This document shows positions 36,061 through 44,353 of a stretch of DNA of 64,000 nucleotides, in pieces (the first letter of the stretch is position 1; every line of letters starts with the position of its first letter). The stretch is taken from assembly GCF_018636735.1 (NCBI RefSeq), contig NZ_CP045200.1:1612001-1676000 (forward strand), written 5' to 3'. The notes under the pieces were generated by a model. That model saw only the letters and a list, made by a program, of their open reading frames with translations, was not told where the DNA came from and ran no database searches. Both the position numbers and the translations under genes were made by a program. The stretch is from Erythrobacter sp. 3-20A1M. Lineage in GTDB: Bacteria; Pseudomonadota; Alphaproteobacteria; Sphingomonadales; Sphingomonadaceae.

Positions 36061-36085
36061 GGGGTTGGCTGGGCGCGCGCGTAAG
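36061..36085 (+). promoter_or_regulatory. ECF-type promoter, site 4 (copA-copB)
   Basis: Plus strand: TTTGAGGGG box overlapping the sigma gene stop (GGGGTT at 36061-36066), 13 bases, CGTAAG (36080-36085). It gives copAB its own promoter within the longer operon. Confidence 0.78.
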
Positions 36086-36115
36086 TAACGGTAAACGCCA
36101 AGTCAGGAGCCCTTT

Positions 36116-37924
36116 ATGATCGCCGTCAATCGACGCAAGTTTCTCGGAGCCGGAGCAGGAGGAATGGGTCTGCTCGGCCTTGCCGGGGCGATGCCTGCCT
36201 GGGCACGGGGCGCGGACATCCTCGCAGGTAACGCCCGCAAGGGGCTGGACGAGATATCCGGCCCCAATATCGACCTCACCGTTGCCCGATCGGCCTTCGC
36301 GACCGGCAACAGGCGCGGCGGCGCGATCGCCGTCAATGGCACGATCCCCGGTCCGCTGTTGCGATTGCAGGAAGGCATGACCGTCCGGCTCAATGTCCAT
36401 AACCAGCTCGAGGAAGATACCTCGATCCACTGGCACGGTCTGCTCGTGCCGTTTCAGCTCGATGGAGTGCCTGGCGTGAGCTTTCCCGGCGTCAAACCGG
36501 GAGAGACCTTCACCGCCGAATTTCCGGTTCGCCAGTCGGGTACCTACTGGTGGCACTCGCATAGCGGCCTGCAGGAACAGGCCGGGCATTACGGCGCGAT
36601 CGTGGTCGACCCCGCCGGACCCGATCCGGTCCAGGCCGACCGCGAATATATCGTGGTGCTGAGCGAATTCAGCGAAATGTCGCCCCACACGATTTTCGAC
36701 AAGCTCAAGAAGGGCGAAGGCTACTTCAACTACAACCAGAACACCTGGACCGACGATTACCCGCTTTCGGGCGAGGATCGCCGGATGTGGGCGAAAATGC
36801 GCATGATGCCGACGGACATCCTCGACGTGTCGAGCGCGGCTTATACCTATCTTCTGAACGGCCATGGCCCGCTCGACAATCTGGAATACCTCTTCCGCCC
36901 GGGCGAACGCGTGCGGCTGCGCTTCATCAATGCCGGCGCCATGACCTTCTTCAATATTCGCATTCCCGGCCTGCCGATGACCATCGTTCAGGCGGACGGG
37001 CAGAACGTCGAGCCGGTGGAGGTCGACGAGTTCCAGATCGGTGTGGCCGAGACATACGACGTCGTCGTGACGCCGGGCGCGCAACAAGCCTACACGCTGG
37101 TCGCGGAGTCGATGGACCGCTCGGGCATGGGTATTGCCACACTCGCGAGCGCACCCGGCGCTCGCGCCGCCATTCCGCCGCTGCGCGATCCGCCGCTTCT
37201 GACCATGGCCGACATGGGCATGAGCGGCATGGACCACGGCTCGTCTGGCGATGCCGGCATGTCGGGCATGGACCACGGAAGTGGCGGCGACATGGCGGGG
37301 ATGGATCATGGTTCGTCCGGCCAATCCGAGATGGCAGGCATGGCCGGCATGTCGGGGATGCAGATGCGCGACACGTCGCTTCTGCCGCCCGATGTGAAGG
37401 TCGGGCCCGGTCTCGACATGGTCTCGATGAACCCGGTCGACCGCATGGGCGATCCCGGCATCGGTCTCGCCGATGTGCCGCATCGTACGCTCGACTATCG
37501 CAAGCTGCGCGCTCTGACTCCACACCGCGAGGGCCGCACGCCGTCCCGGCGAATGGAAATTCATCTGACCGGCAATATGGAGCGCTACATGTGGTCGTTC
37601 GACGGCAAGAAGTTCTCCGCCGTCTCAGACGAGCCGATCCGTTTCGCCTATAACGAGCGCGTGCGCGTGAAGCTCGTCAACGACACGATGATGGCGCACC
37701 CCATTCACTTGCACGGTCATTTCTTCGAGCTGGTCAATGGCGCGCCGGCCGATCGTCAACCGCTCAAGCACACGGTAATCCTGCAGCCGGGTGGCAGCGC
37801 GCAGTTCGACCTGACGGCGGACGAGCCGGGCGACTGGGCCTTCCACTGTCACCTTCTCTACCACATGCATGCCGGGATGTTTCAGATCGTCACGGTCGCC
37901 AATCCCGACGGGAGCGAAGCATGA
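36116..37924 (+). CDS. copA: CopA periplasmic multicopper oxidase
   Basis: This 602-residue oxidase has a Tat signal (NRRKFLGAGAGGMGLLGLAG) and copper motifs HWHGLLVP, WWHSHSG, HPIHLHGHFFEL and HCHLLYHMHAGMF. Between 365 and 420 there are several copies of a GMDHGS-type repeat, the Met/His-rich copper-binding region of plasmid-type CopA. It oxidises and sequesters copper in the periplasm. AGGAG lies upstream. The stop overlaps the copB start as ATGA. Confidence 0.95.
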   Translation: MIAVNRRKFLGAGAGGMGLLGLAGAMPAWARGADILAGNARKGLDEISGPNIDLTVARSAFATGNRRGGAIAVNGTIPGPLLRLQEGMTVRLNVHNQLEEDTSIHWHGLLVPFQLDGVPGVSFPGVKPGETFTAEFPVRQSGTYWWHSHSGLQEQAGHYGAIVVDPAGPDPVQADREYIVVLSEFSEMSPHTIFDKLKKGEGYFNYNQNTWTDDYPLSGEDRRMWAKMRMMPTDILDVSSAAYTYLLNGHGPLDNLEYLFRPGERVRLRFINAGAMTFFNIRIPGLPMTIVQADGQNVEPVEVDEFQIGVAETYDVVVTPGAQQAYTLVAESMDRSGMGIATLASAPGARAAIPPLRDPPLLTMADMGMSGMDHGSSGDAGMSGMDHGSGGDMAGMDHGSSGQSEMAGMAGMSGMQMRDTSLLPPDVKVGPGLDMVSMNPVDRMGDPGIGLADVPHRTLDYRKLRALTPHREGRTPSRRMEIHLTGNMERYMWSFDGKKFSAVSDEPIRFAYNERVRVKLVNDTMMAHPIHLHGHFFELVNGAPADRQPLKHTVILQPGGSAQFDLTADEPGDWAFHCHLLYHMHAGMFQIVTVANPDGSEA

Positions 37925-39234
37925 AAATTCGTATTGTCAGCCTGCTCGCATCGGTCGCAGCCGGCTCAGTTCTCGCCTCCCCCGCGGCGGCGCAGCATGC
38001 CGGTCATTCGCCGGCGGAGCCGCAGCAAAGCGCCGAGGCGCAGGCTGACGCGAAGACGAAGTGCGAGGAAGAAGCCGAGCGCCATCGCGCGATGGGGCAT
38101 CCGGTTGCAGATGGAGCATGCGAACCGGCTGCTCAACCTGAAGCCGCCATGGACCGCTCCGAGATGGATCACTCAACCATGGATCATGGTGCGATGACCG
38201 CTCAGGATGGCCATTCTGGCATGACAATGCCTGTGGACGCTGCCCGTCCACAGGCATCGCCCGAAAGTCATGAAGGAATGGATCACGGCTCGATGCCGCA
38301 GGGCAAGCCCGCCGAAGGCGCGATGGATCATTCGCAGATGAATCACGGCGAGATGGGTCAGGCGGAGGCCAGTTCGTCGATGGACCATGGGCAGATGGAT
38401 CACAGCCAGATGAACCATGGGGAGACGCCTTCGCAGGACAGGCAGGGCATGGACCATTCGGCGATGCAGATGGGCTCGGACGATGATATCCCGCTGCTGC
38501 CGCCTCCTCCAGAAGCAGGGAGCGGCCCAGCGCGCGCGGCGGTCGCCATCTGGGGCGAGGAAGCCATGAACGAAGCGCGCCGCGAGCTTGTCCGCGAGAC
38601 CGACGGAGGAATGCGCTTCTGGTTTCAGGGCGACCGGCTCGAATACCGCGCCCGCGAGGGGAAGGATGGATATCTGTGGGACATCCAGGGATATTATGGC
38701 GGCGACATCGACAAATTCTGGTTCAAGTCCGAGGGTGAGGGCAGCTTTGGCGAACCCATAGAAGGCGCCGAGGTCCAGGCGCTCTGGAGTCGCGCCATTG
38801 CGCCCTTCTTCGATTTCCAGGCGGGTGTTCGCCAGGACCTCACCGGTCCGGAGCGCACGCACGCGGTTATCGGTATCCAGGGTCTCATGCCGTACCGCTT
38901 CGAGGTCGATGCCGCGGCCTTCGTCTCCACCAAGGGCGATGTGACCGCGCGTATCGAGGGCGAACTCGATCAGCGCATCATGCAGCGGTTGATCCTCCAG
39001 CCCAGAGCCGAACTCGCGCTTTCTGCGCAGGACATTCCCGAGCTGGGCATCGGTGCCGGGCTCGATCGGATCGAGGCGGGCCTGCGTCTTCGCTACGAGT
39101 TCGCGCGCGAATTCGCACCCTATGTCGGCGTTTCGCAAGAATGGCGCATCGGCGACAGCGCGGATTTTGCGCGGGCCGCCGGAGAGGATCCGAGCGTCAC
39201 CAATTATGTCGTCGGTGTGCGATTCTGGTTCTGA
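37921..39234 (+). CDS. copB: CopB outer-membrane copper resistance protein
   Basis: This 437-residue protein has a signal peptide (KIRIVSLLASVAAGSVLASP), a long Met/His/Asp-rich region (about 70-185) with many MDHS/MNHG units, and a C-terminal beta-barrel of the CopB family (GYYGGDIDKFWFKSEGEG, ending VGVRFWF with the terminal aromatic typical of outer-membrane proteins). It binds copper at the outer membrane. It is translationally coupled to copA. Confidence 0.94.
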   Translation: MKIRIVSLLASVAAGSVLASPAAAQHAGHSPAEPQQSAEAQADAKTKCEEEAERHRAMGHPVADGACEPAAQPEAAMDRSEMDHSTMDHGAMTAQDGHSGMTMPVDAARPQASPESHEGMDHGSMPQGKPAEGAMDHSQMNHGEMGQAEASSSMDHGQMDHSQMNHGETPSQDRQGMDHSAMQMGSDDDIPLLPPPPEAGSGPARAAVAIWGEEAMNEARRELVRETDGGMRFWFQGDRLEYRAREGKDGYLWDIQGYYGGDIDKFWFKSEGEGSFGEPIEGAEVQALWSRAIAPFFDFQAGVRQDLTGPERTHAVIGIQGLMPYRFEVDAAAFVSTKGDVTARIEGELDQRIMQRLILQPRAELALSAQDIPELGIGAGLDRIEAGLRLRYEFAREFAPYVGVSQEWRIGDSADFARAAGEDPSVTNYVVGVRFWF

Positions 39235-39258
39235 AATCTCAAAAAGGATAAAACTTCC

Positions 39259-39777
39259 ATGACCAAGACTTTGACGCGCATCGCGGCGACTGCGTTTGTT
39301 GCCGCGCTGATACCGCTGCCAGCCTTCGCGCAGCAGATGGACCACTCTTCTCATGCGAACCATCAGATGCACGCGATGGACGCCTCGGCGGAGGATGTCG
39401 CGGGCGCTGAAGAAACCCTCAAGGCCTATCGCACCGCTCTTGAAGCGCGCGACGCGCAGGCAATGCGCGCGCTCTTCGCCGAGGACTCGGCGATCTTCGA
39501 GAATGGCAAGGCGGAAGGAAGCTTTGCCAATTACATGGAGCACCATTTGGGCCCCGAGCTCGACGCGATTGTGAGCTTCACCTTTACCGACCCCACGCTG
39601 ACCGTCACCCGGATGGGGCACATGGCCCATGCCTATGAGACGTATGGCTATCGCATCGAACTTAGCGATGGCCGGGTGATCGAGCGCGACGGCGTGGCGA
39701 CATCGGTGCTTGCTCACGATGCGGACGGGTGGAGAATCGTCCAGTACCATTCCTCGTCGCGCGCGCTGCGCAACTGA
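39259..39777 (+). CDS. Secreted NTF2-like (SnoaL/DUF4440) protein with His/Met-rich N-terminus
   Basis: This 172-residue protein has a signal peptide (RIAATAFVAALIPLPAFA), then a copper-type segment (MDHSSHANHQMHAMD) and an NTF2-like cone fold (LKAYRTALEARDAQAMRALF to DADGWRIVQYHSS). Enzymatic activity is not evident. It may act as a periplasmic copper buffer. It lies 24 bases after copB with AAAGGA upstream and is probably in the same operon. Confidence 0.82.
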   Translation: MTKTLTRIAATAFVAALIPLPAFAQQMDHSSHANHQMHAMDASAEDVAGAEETLKAYRTALEARDAQAMRALFAEDSAIFENGKAEGSFANYMEHHLGPELDAIVSFTFTDPTLTVTRMGHMAHAYETYGYRIELSDGRVIERDGVATSVLAHDADGWRIVQYHSSSRALRN

Positions 39778-39804
39778 TTACGGCTTTCGAAGAGGTAGCA
39801 CCGG

Positions 39805-40536
39805 TTGGCAACGCCGTCGCTGAAGCTGCGCCTGCATGTGCTCGGCAGCAAGATCCACAAATGGCTGGCGATTTTCGTCGGTGTCCAGGTTCTCTTGTGG
39901 ATGGGAACCGGCGCCCTCATGTCGTTTCTCGACCTGGAAGAAGTTCGCTCCGAACATGTCGTTTCGCGTGAACGAGAGGCGCTGCCCGCCGATGCCCCGC
40001 TCCCGGCCTGGGTCGCAAATGACGGTACTCTTGCAGCGGTGACGACACGTTCGCTCGACGGCGATGCCGTGACCGAGGTCCGAAAGGTCGACGGTAGCGT
40101 GAGCCTTCACGATCCGGTGACAGGGCGCAAACTCTCCCCCATCTCGGCTCCGACGGCAAGATCCATCGCGTTGCGCGCATGGACCGGACCGCGCACGACG
40201 ATCGAAGGCGCGCGGCTCGTTCACGAACCGGTGGGGACCGAGTTTCGCGGCCCTTTTCCGGCCTGGCAGGTCACCTATGCTGACGAGGCTTCGACGCGCC
40301 TCTACATCGATGCCAGCAGCGGTACCCTCGGGGCGGCGCGTAGTGATACTTGGCGCCTGTTCGATTTCATCTGGGGCCTGCACATCATGGACTGGACCGA
40401 GCGCGATCGCATCAACAGTTGGTGGCTTCTGCTGTTCGGCATTGGCGGCACGATCATAGCCCTGTCGGGTTTCGTCCTGCTTGCGAACCGGATGCCGCGG
40501 CTGCGTCGTCGCACAAAGAAGAGCAAACTCGCCTGA
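39805..40536 (+). CDS. PepSY-domain membrane protein
   Basis: This 243-residue protein has an N-terminal span beginning KIHKWLAIFVGVQVLLWMGTG, a periplasmic PepSY-like region (AWQVTYADEASTRLYIDASS), and a C-terminal span (WWLLLFGIGGTIIALSGFVL) with a basic tail. This resembles PepSY-associated transmembrane proteins linked to metal reduction. A role in passing electrons to copper or haem is only a suggestion. The TTG start has AGAGG upstream. Confidence 0.82.
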   Translation: MATPSLKLRLHVLGSKIHKWLAIFVGVQVLLWMGTGALMSFLDLEEVRSEHVVSREREALPADAPLPAWVANDGTLAAVTTRSLDGDAVTEVRKVDGSVSLHDPVTGRKLSPISAPTARSIALRAWTGPRTTIEGARLVHEPVGTEFRGPFPAWQVTYADEASTRLYIDASSGTLGAARSDTWRLFDFIWGLHIMDWTERDRINSWWLLLFGIGGTIIALSGFVLLANRMPRLRRRTKKSKLA

Positions 40537-40572
40537 GCCCATGGGGCTAATGCGCGTGGGCGAACGCCTTAA

Positions 40573-40596
40573 CCCCGTTCGTCAGGCCGAACGGGG
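40573..40596 (+). terminator. Hairpin, possible terminator of the copAB operon
   Basis: A nine-base perfect stem CCCCGTTCG / CGAACGGGG with a six-base loop lies about 36 bases after the PepSY gene stop. There is no T-run, so it may act as a processing or Rho-assisted site. Confidence 0.5.
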
Positions 40597-40694
40597 CCAG
40601 GAGCCGACTGCGTTCGACGATCGCGATGGTGCCGCCATCAGACGTGATACGGCGGACGCACATCTGTCGCGCCAATACCATCAAATTAATGTGA

Positions 40695-40719
40695 GGGGCA
40701 CGCGGCTGCCGTGCGTATC
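40695..40719 (+). promoter_or_regulatory. ECF-type promoter, site 5 (DUF2231 gene)
   Basis: Plus strand: TGTGAGGGG box (GGGGCA at 40695-40700), 13 bases, CGTATC (40714-40719). The ATG is 48 bases further on. Confidence 0.72.
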
Positions 40720-40767
40720 AGGCACATAGGTCGCACTGCAACTGCAGGGTCGGGAGAGATACGAGAC

Positions 40768-41439
40768 ATGAAAGCCCCCTCATTCTTGGCGCTGCTCGCC
40801 GCAAGCCTGCTCTTCGTCGGACCCGTTCAGGCTCATGGCGACGAAAAGCACGGCGAAGAGACGAGCGCCGCACCTGCTGTCACCAATGGCGATGCGCCCG
40901 ACCAGGCGGCCATGGCGCAGATGGGCGACGGCGGAGCGGCCGGCGAGCCCTCAGCCGGGCACGACGAAGCAAGTGGAGGCCATGACGAAGCCGGTGGCCA
41001 TGCGGAGGAGGGTGAAACCGGCGTCATGGCCGTACTGAAGAAGCTGCATCCGGCAACGATCCACTTCCCGATCGCCTTGTTTCTCATGGCTGCGGCCACC
41101 GAATTGTTCGTGATGCGCCGGAAAGGAGCGGGCCTGGAAAGTGCGGTGCGCGTGCTTGTCTACGGCGGAGCCATCGGCGCAGTGGTCGCAGTCCTGTTCG
41201 GATGGATTCACACCGGTCTGTGGTTCGGCGGCGACACCGTCATGCAGGTGCATCGATGGAACGGTATGCTGATCGCCGTTCTCGGTATTGCGATGGCCTA
41301 TCTCGCGAGCAGGCCGAGCCAGAGCCGCGCATGGTTGCGCGCGTCGATATTCTCCATCGCGGCGCTCGTTCTCATCCAGGGCTTCCTTGGCGGCGAGCTC
41401 GCGCATGGGCCGAACCACCTCGGTATTTCCTGGCTCTGA
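40768..41439 (+). CDS. DUF2231 membrane protein with His/Asp/Glu-rich periplasmic leader
   Basis: This 223-residue protein has a signal-like N-terminus (APSFLALLAASLLFVGPVQA) and an acidic His-rich stretch with repeats of GHDEA and GHAEE that could bind metal. A four-span DUF2231 domain starting LHPATIHFPIALFLMAAATE follows. His residues in the spans (HRWNGML, WIHTG) might hold haem. GGGAGAG precedes the ATG. It is under ECF-type promoter site 5 and is followed at 14 bases by a lipoprotein gene. Confidence 0.83.
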   Translation: MKAPSFLALLAASLLFVGPVQAHGDEKHGEETSAAPAVTNGDAPDQAAMAQMGDGGAAGEPSAGHDEASGGHDEAGGHAEEGETGVMAVLKKLHPATIHFPIALFLMAAATELFVMRRKGAGLESAVRVLVYGGAIGAVVAVLFGWIHTGLWFGGDTVMQVHRWNGMLIAVLGIAMAYLASRPSQSRAWLRASIFSIAALVLIQGFLGGELAHGPNHLGISWL

Positions 41440-41453
41440 AGGAGTTGAAGAGC

Positions 41454-41861
41454 ATGCGTTTTTCCAGATTGAATGCAGCGATCGGGTTTCTCGCGATCGC
41501 GCCCTTGATGTCCGCTCTTGCTGCTTGCGACGAGGCGCAGGAGAGCACACCGATTACCGAGGTTTCGCCTATGGGCCAAGCTGCAGTGGTGGCTGCCACG
41601 GCTCCCGAGTCGGGTCTTGCCGATCCGGCAGCCTCTCCCTCCGAAGATGAGGCAGCGACCGCTCGGGAGGACGCTCTTTCGACAAATGGGGCCGCCACGC
41701 CCGCCTCACGGCACCCTGCCTCCCCCGCATCACGCGCAACTGCCACACCCGCAGCGCCAGCAGCGCGGACGCAACCCGCGAGCGAAGGGACCCAACCCGC
41801 CGATCCCCATGCGGGCCATGACATGTCCTCGATGGCCGATCACGACATGGAAGGTATGTGA
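41454..41861 (+). CDS. Ala/Pro-rich lipoprotein with Met/His-rich C-terminus
   Basis: This 135-residue protein has a lipoprotein signal (AIAPLMSALAAC), a long disordered Ala/Pro/Thr region and a short C-terminal metal-type motif (DPHAGHDMSSMADHDMEGM). It resembles tethered copper-binding peptides. GGAG lies 9 bases upstream of the ATG. It is co-oriented with the DUF2231 gene. Most of its length is of low complexity, so homology would be hard to detect. Confidence 0.72.
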   Translation: MRFSRLNAAIGFLAIAPLMSALAACDEAQESTPITEVSPMGQAAVVAATAPESGLADPAASPSEDEAATAREDALSTNGAATPASRHPASPASRATATPAAPAARTQPASEGTQPADPHAGHDMSSMADHDMEGM

Positions 41862-41942
41862 TCGGACGCGTTTCCCGGTGACCCGGCAATTCAGGAGATA
41901 TCCTCGGCAAGAAATCGCAACGAACAACGCAAGATCAGGAAA

Positions 41943-42048
41943 GGACGGCCCCGCCTCCCCCCGACGCCCTGCGGGTCGCAGGTGCCCCCAAGGGGTCGTT
42001 CAGGAACCACGCGTGAAGACCAACCCGACGCGCGGGGTTCCGTTTGCC
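41943..42048 (+). repeat. Structured repeat, copy B
   Basis: This is the second copy of the element at 25866-25967. It has the same CCTGCG-loop-CGCAGG hairpin, the same GTTCAGGAACC core and a closing GGTTCCG. It lies 100 bases upstream of a small conserved gene, next to the conjugation remnants. Confidence 0.6.
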
Positions 42049-42147
42049 CGGCTTCGCTGTCGCCGTGCCAAGCGCATCCCGGTAGGGCTTTGTGTTATGT
42101 GAGCAGCGTGCAGACGATCGCCTCGTTGGTTATGAAAGGAACCGCAT

Positions 42148-42501
42148 ATGTCGGAAACGGGAAAAGCCGGGGCGCTGTCGCGCTGGGAAGACGAAGGCGG
42201 GGCATTGCCCTGCGGGCCGCAGGAAGCGCTCGCTGCCGACTGCGAGAAATGGGATATTCCGCCACTTTCCGATGCCGAGATCATCCAATTGCGCATCAGG
42301 GTGATCGCCCTTGAGAACATGGTGCTCGGCCTTCTGTCGAAGGCCAGCGCCGATCAGCTTGCAGCAATCGAAGAAATCGCGGAATTCATATCCCCGCGTG
42401 CCGATGCGAAGCCGCATCCGCTTACCCTGCATGCCGCCACCCAGATGGAGCACTTCGTCGAGCGCGCCCGGCGGCTTCGCGAGCAACCCACCGCTGATTG
42501 A
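42148..42501 (+). CDS. Conserved hypothetical protein of the mobile-element backbone
   Basis: This 117-residue soluble protein has a hydrophilic N-terminus with WEDEGGALPCGP and a helical middle (EIIQLRIRVIALENMVLGLL), with no known domain. AAAGGA precedes the ATG. Codon use matches its surroundings and the frame is clean, so it is a real gene. Neighbouring conjugation genes suggest it belongs to an integrative element or plasmid backbone. Confidence 0.7.
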   Translation: MSETGKAGALSRWEDEGGALPCGPQEALAADCEKWDIPPLSDAEIIQLRIRVIALENMVLGLLSKASADQLAAIEEIAEFISPRADAKPHPLTLHAATQMEHFVERARRLREQPTAD

Positions 42502-42572
42502 GCGACGCTTGACCGGGCCACGAATGCTGGCCTTCCTCGCCGCGGCCCGACCGATGATCCGAAAAGAGTGCG

Positions 42573-42842
42573 ATGGACCTCGATACGCTTCTCATGCGCT
42601 ATTTTGGCACTGCCGATCCTGGAGCGGTTGGCGCAGAAACCTTGGCCTCGGGGATCGAGCGATGCCAGGTCGATCTCGGTCTGGAGCAGGACCGGGGAAA
42701 ACGCTTTGCCCTGTGGGCCATGCTCTACCTGCTCGGGTCTGCCCCCGACCTCGACGTGGCCTTCGAGAACGAGGAAGACCGGGAAGCAGCCCGCAACTTC
42801 ATGGATCTCCTGGCGGTATCGGAAGGCAATGAGGTAAGCTGA
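42573..42842 (+). CDS. Small hypothetical protein
   Basis: This 89-residue acidic soluble protein (LDTLLMRYFGTADPGAV...LGSAPDLDVAFENEEDREAARNFM) has no recognised domain. It follows the gene at 42148 by 71 bases in the same direction. The ribosome site (AAGAG) is modest. It is kept as real because of the good composition and the conserved-looking amphipathic helices. Confidence 0.6.
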   Translation: MDLDTLLMRYFGTADPGAVGAETLASGIERCQVDLGLEQDRGKRFALWAMLYLLGSAPDLDVAFENEEDREAARNFMDLLAVSEGNEVS

Positions 42843-43111
42843 TTGCAGCAGGGTCTTGGCACCTTCAGACCCGCACCCGATACCCATCCGGCTTTCTTCG
42901 CGAACAGTCCTGAACCAGGTCAGCTGAGGAGCCGCAACCCGTTCCTTTCCGGCCGTGTTGGCGGCTTCGCCGCCTGCCCGCACCCCCCGTCATGAACAGG
43001 TTTCCCTTCGGCCCTTCAGGCCTGCGGTGCAGTCCTCCCATGCCCTGCTTCTTCTGGATGTTCGCAAGCCGGAGATGGTCTCCGGTTTGAGGAACTGAAG
43101 GAACTTATCTC

Positions 43112-43312
43112 ATGACCAATATCGCAATCCTCACCGGCCGTATCGCCCGCGATCCGGACACCCGCGAAACCAAGGGCGGAACCAGCGTTACCGGGATCAC
43201 TGTCGTCACCGATCGTCCTGCACGCGACAAGGACGGCAAGACCTACAAGGACGAGAACGGCTACACCGCCAAGGACAGCGAATTCCACCGTGTGACCTGC
43301 TTCAACGGCCTC
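43112..43312 (+). pseudogene. ssb: Truncated single-stranded DNA-binding protein gene
   Basis: The first 67 codons encode the start of an SSB of mobile-element type (NIAILTGRIARDPDTRETKG, then DSEFHRVTCFNGL). The match stops after FNGL at about 43312; an SSB would continue for another 40 or more residues. The rest of the frame is read out of phase through the adjoining relaxase fragment, so the product is not a working SSB. Confidence 0.82.
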
Positions 43313-43313
43313 C

Positions 43314-44053
43314 CATGCTTTCCAGCGGCGGGTCATCATCAAGGCGCGCGTCGTTCGCCATGGCGGCAGCCGGTTCCGCTCGGCACCGCTCGCCCGCCAC
43401 ATCGCCTATCTCGAACGCGACGGCGTCACCCGTGACGGATCGGATGCCCAGATGTTCGATGCCTTATCGGATGAGGTCGATGGCGATGCCTTCGCCGCGC
43501 GCTGCGAAGACGACCGGCATCACTTCCGCTTCATCGTGTCGCCGGAAGACGCAAGCGAGATGGCTGACCTGCGCGCTTTCACGCGCGAACTCCTTGAGGA
43601 TATGGCGAGCGATCTCGACACCAAGCCCGACTGGGTGGCGGTCGATCACTGGAATACCGACAACCCGCATGTCCATGTCCTGGTCCGCGGCGTTGCCTCG
43701 GACGGCAGGGACCTGGTGATCGATCGCTCTTATATCAGCGAAGGTATGCGGGCCCGCGCCCAGGAGCGCGTCACCGTCGAGCTCGGCCCGCGCAGCGAGC
43801 GCAATATTCAGCAAGCGCTCCGCCGCGAGGTCGATGCCGAGCGCTGGACCTCGCTCGACCGCCGCTTGCAAAATCAGCGCGACGATCTTGGCGTGGTCGA
43901 TTTGTCCCCCGAGGACGATGCGACACGCCGCAGCAACCGCGCATTCCTTATTGGCCGCGCACAAATGCTCGAACGCATGGGATTGGCCGAGCGGGTCGGG
44001 TCGGCGCGCTGGACCTTGACCGCAGACCTCGAACCGACATTGCGCGCGCTGTT
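43314..44053 (+). pseudogene. Internal fragment of a DUF3363-type relaxase
   Basis: One frame runs from RRVIIKARVVRHGG through HIAYLERDGVTRDG to HHFRFIVSPEDA, VAVDHWNTDNPHVHVLVRG and a winged segment, ending at LEPTLRAL. HVHVLVRG carries the His pair of the metal site. The ~100 N-terminal residues and the whole C-terminal DUF3363 part are missing. The fragment is joined to ssb on the left and trbL on the right. An ATG at 43452 could start a shortened product, but it would be non-functional. Confidence 0.82.
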
Positions 44054-44347
44054 GGCCGCGCAGCAGGCGGTGCCGCCATGTCGCCGCTACGCAAAGCGGC
44101 AGACAGCGCCAGGAGCAATTTCCGCGACGGGGCGCGTGCGTCGGTCGGGAACATGGGTGGCCGCATCGTGCCCGCTCACGGTGCTTCGTCACCGGATCCG
44201 GAACAGACGAACGGCCCGCCGGCCTGGGCGCGGTCCATGAAGCACAGGCAGAGCCTGGGGCACTCGGCCTCGCTTGCCGCGCACACCGTGCGCTCCGGTG
44301 ATGGCCACGGTGCAGGCGCTTCCATCGACACCAAAGAGAAGGATTAG
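44054..44347 (+). pseudogene. trbL: C-terminal fragment of trbL
   Basis: The frame encodes RAAGGAAMSPLRKAADSAR and continues to SLGHSASLAAHTVRSGD, matching the low-complexity C-terminal tail of the TrbL/VirB6 conjugation protein. All membrane spans are missing. It ends six bases before trbF, the normal trb order, so the deletion joint is at about 44050, with the relaxase fragment fused upstream. Confidence 0.8.
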
Positions 44348-44353
44348 CTTTCA

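Noticed and set aside
35876-37564. 562-codon leftward open frame across copA
   Set aside because: It is antisense to copA and the sigma gene, with His/Arg-rich composition caused by the reversed codons.
38173-39750. 525-codon leftward open frame across copB and the NTF2-like gene
   Set aside because: It is a shadow of two genes with signal peptides and family motifs on the plus strand.
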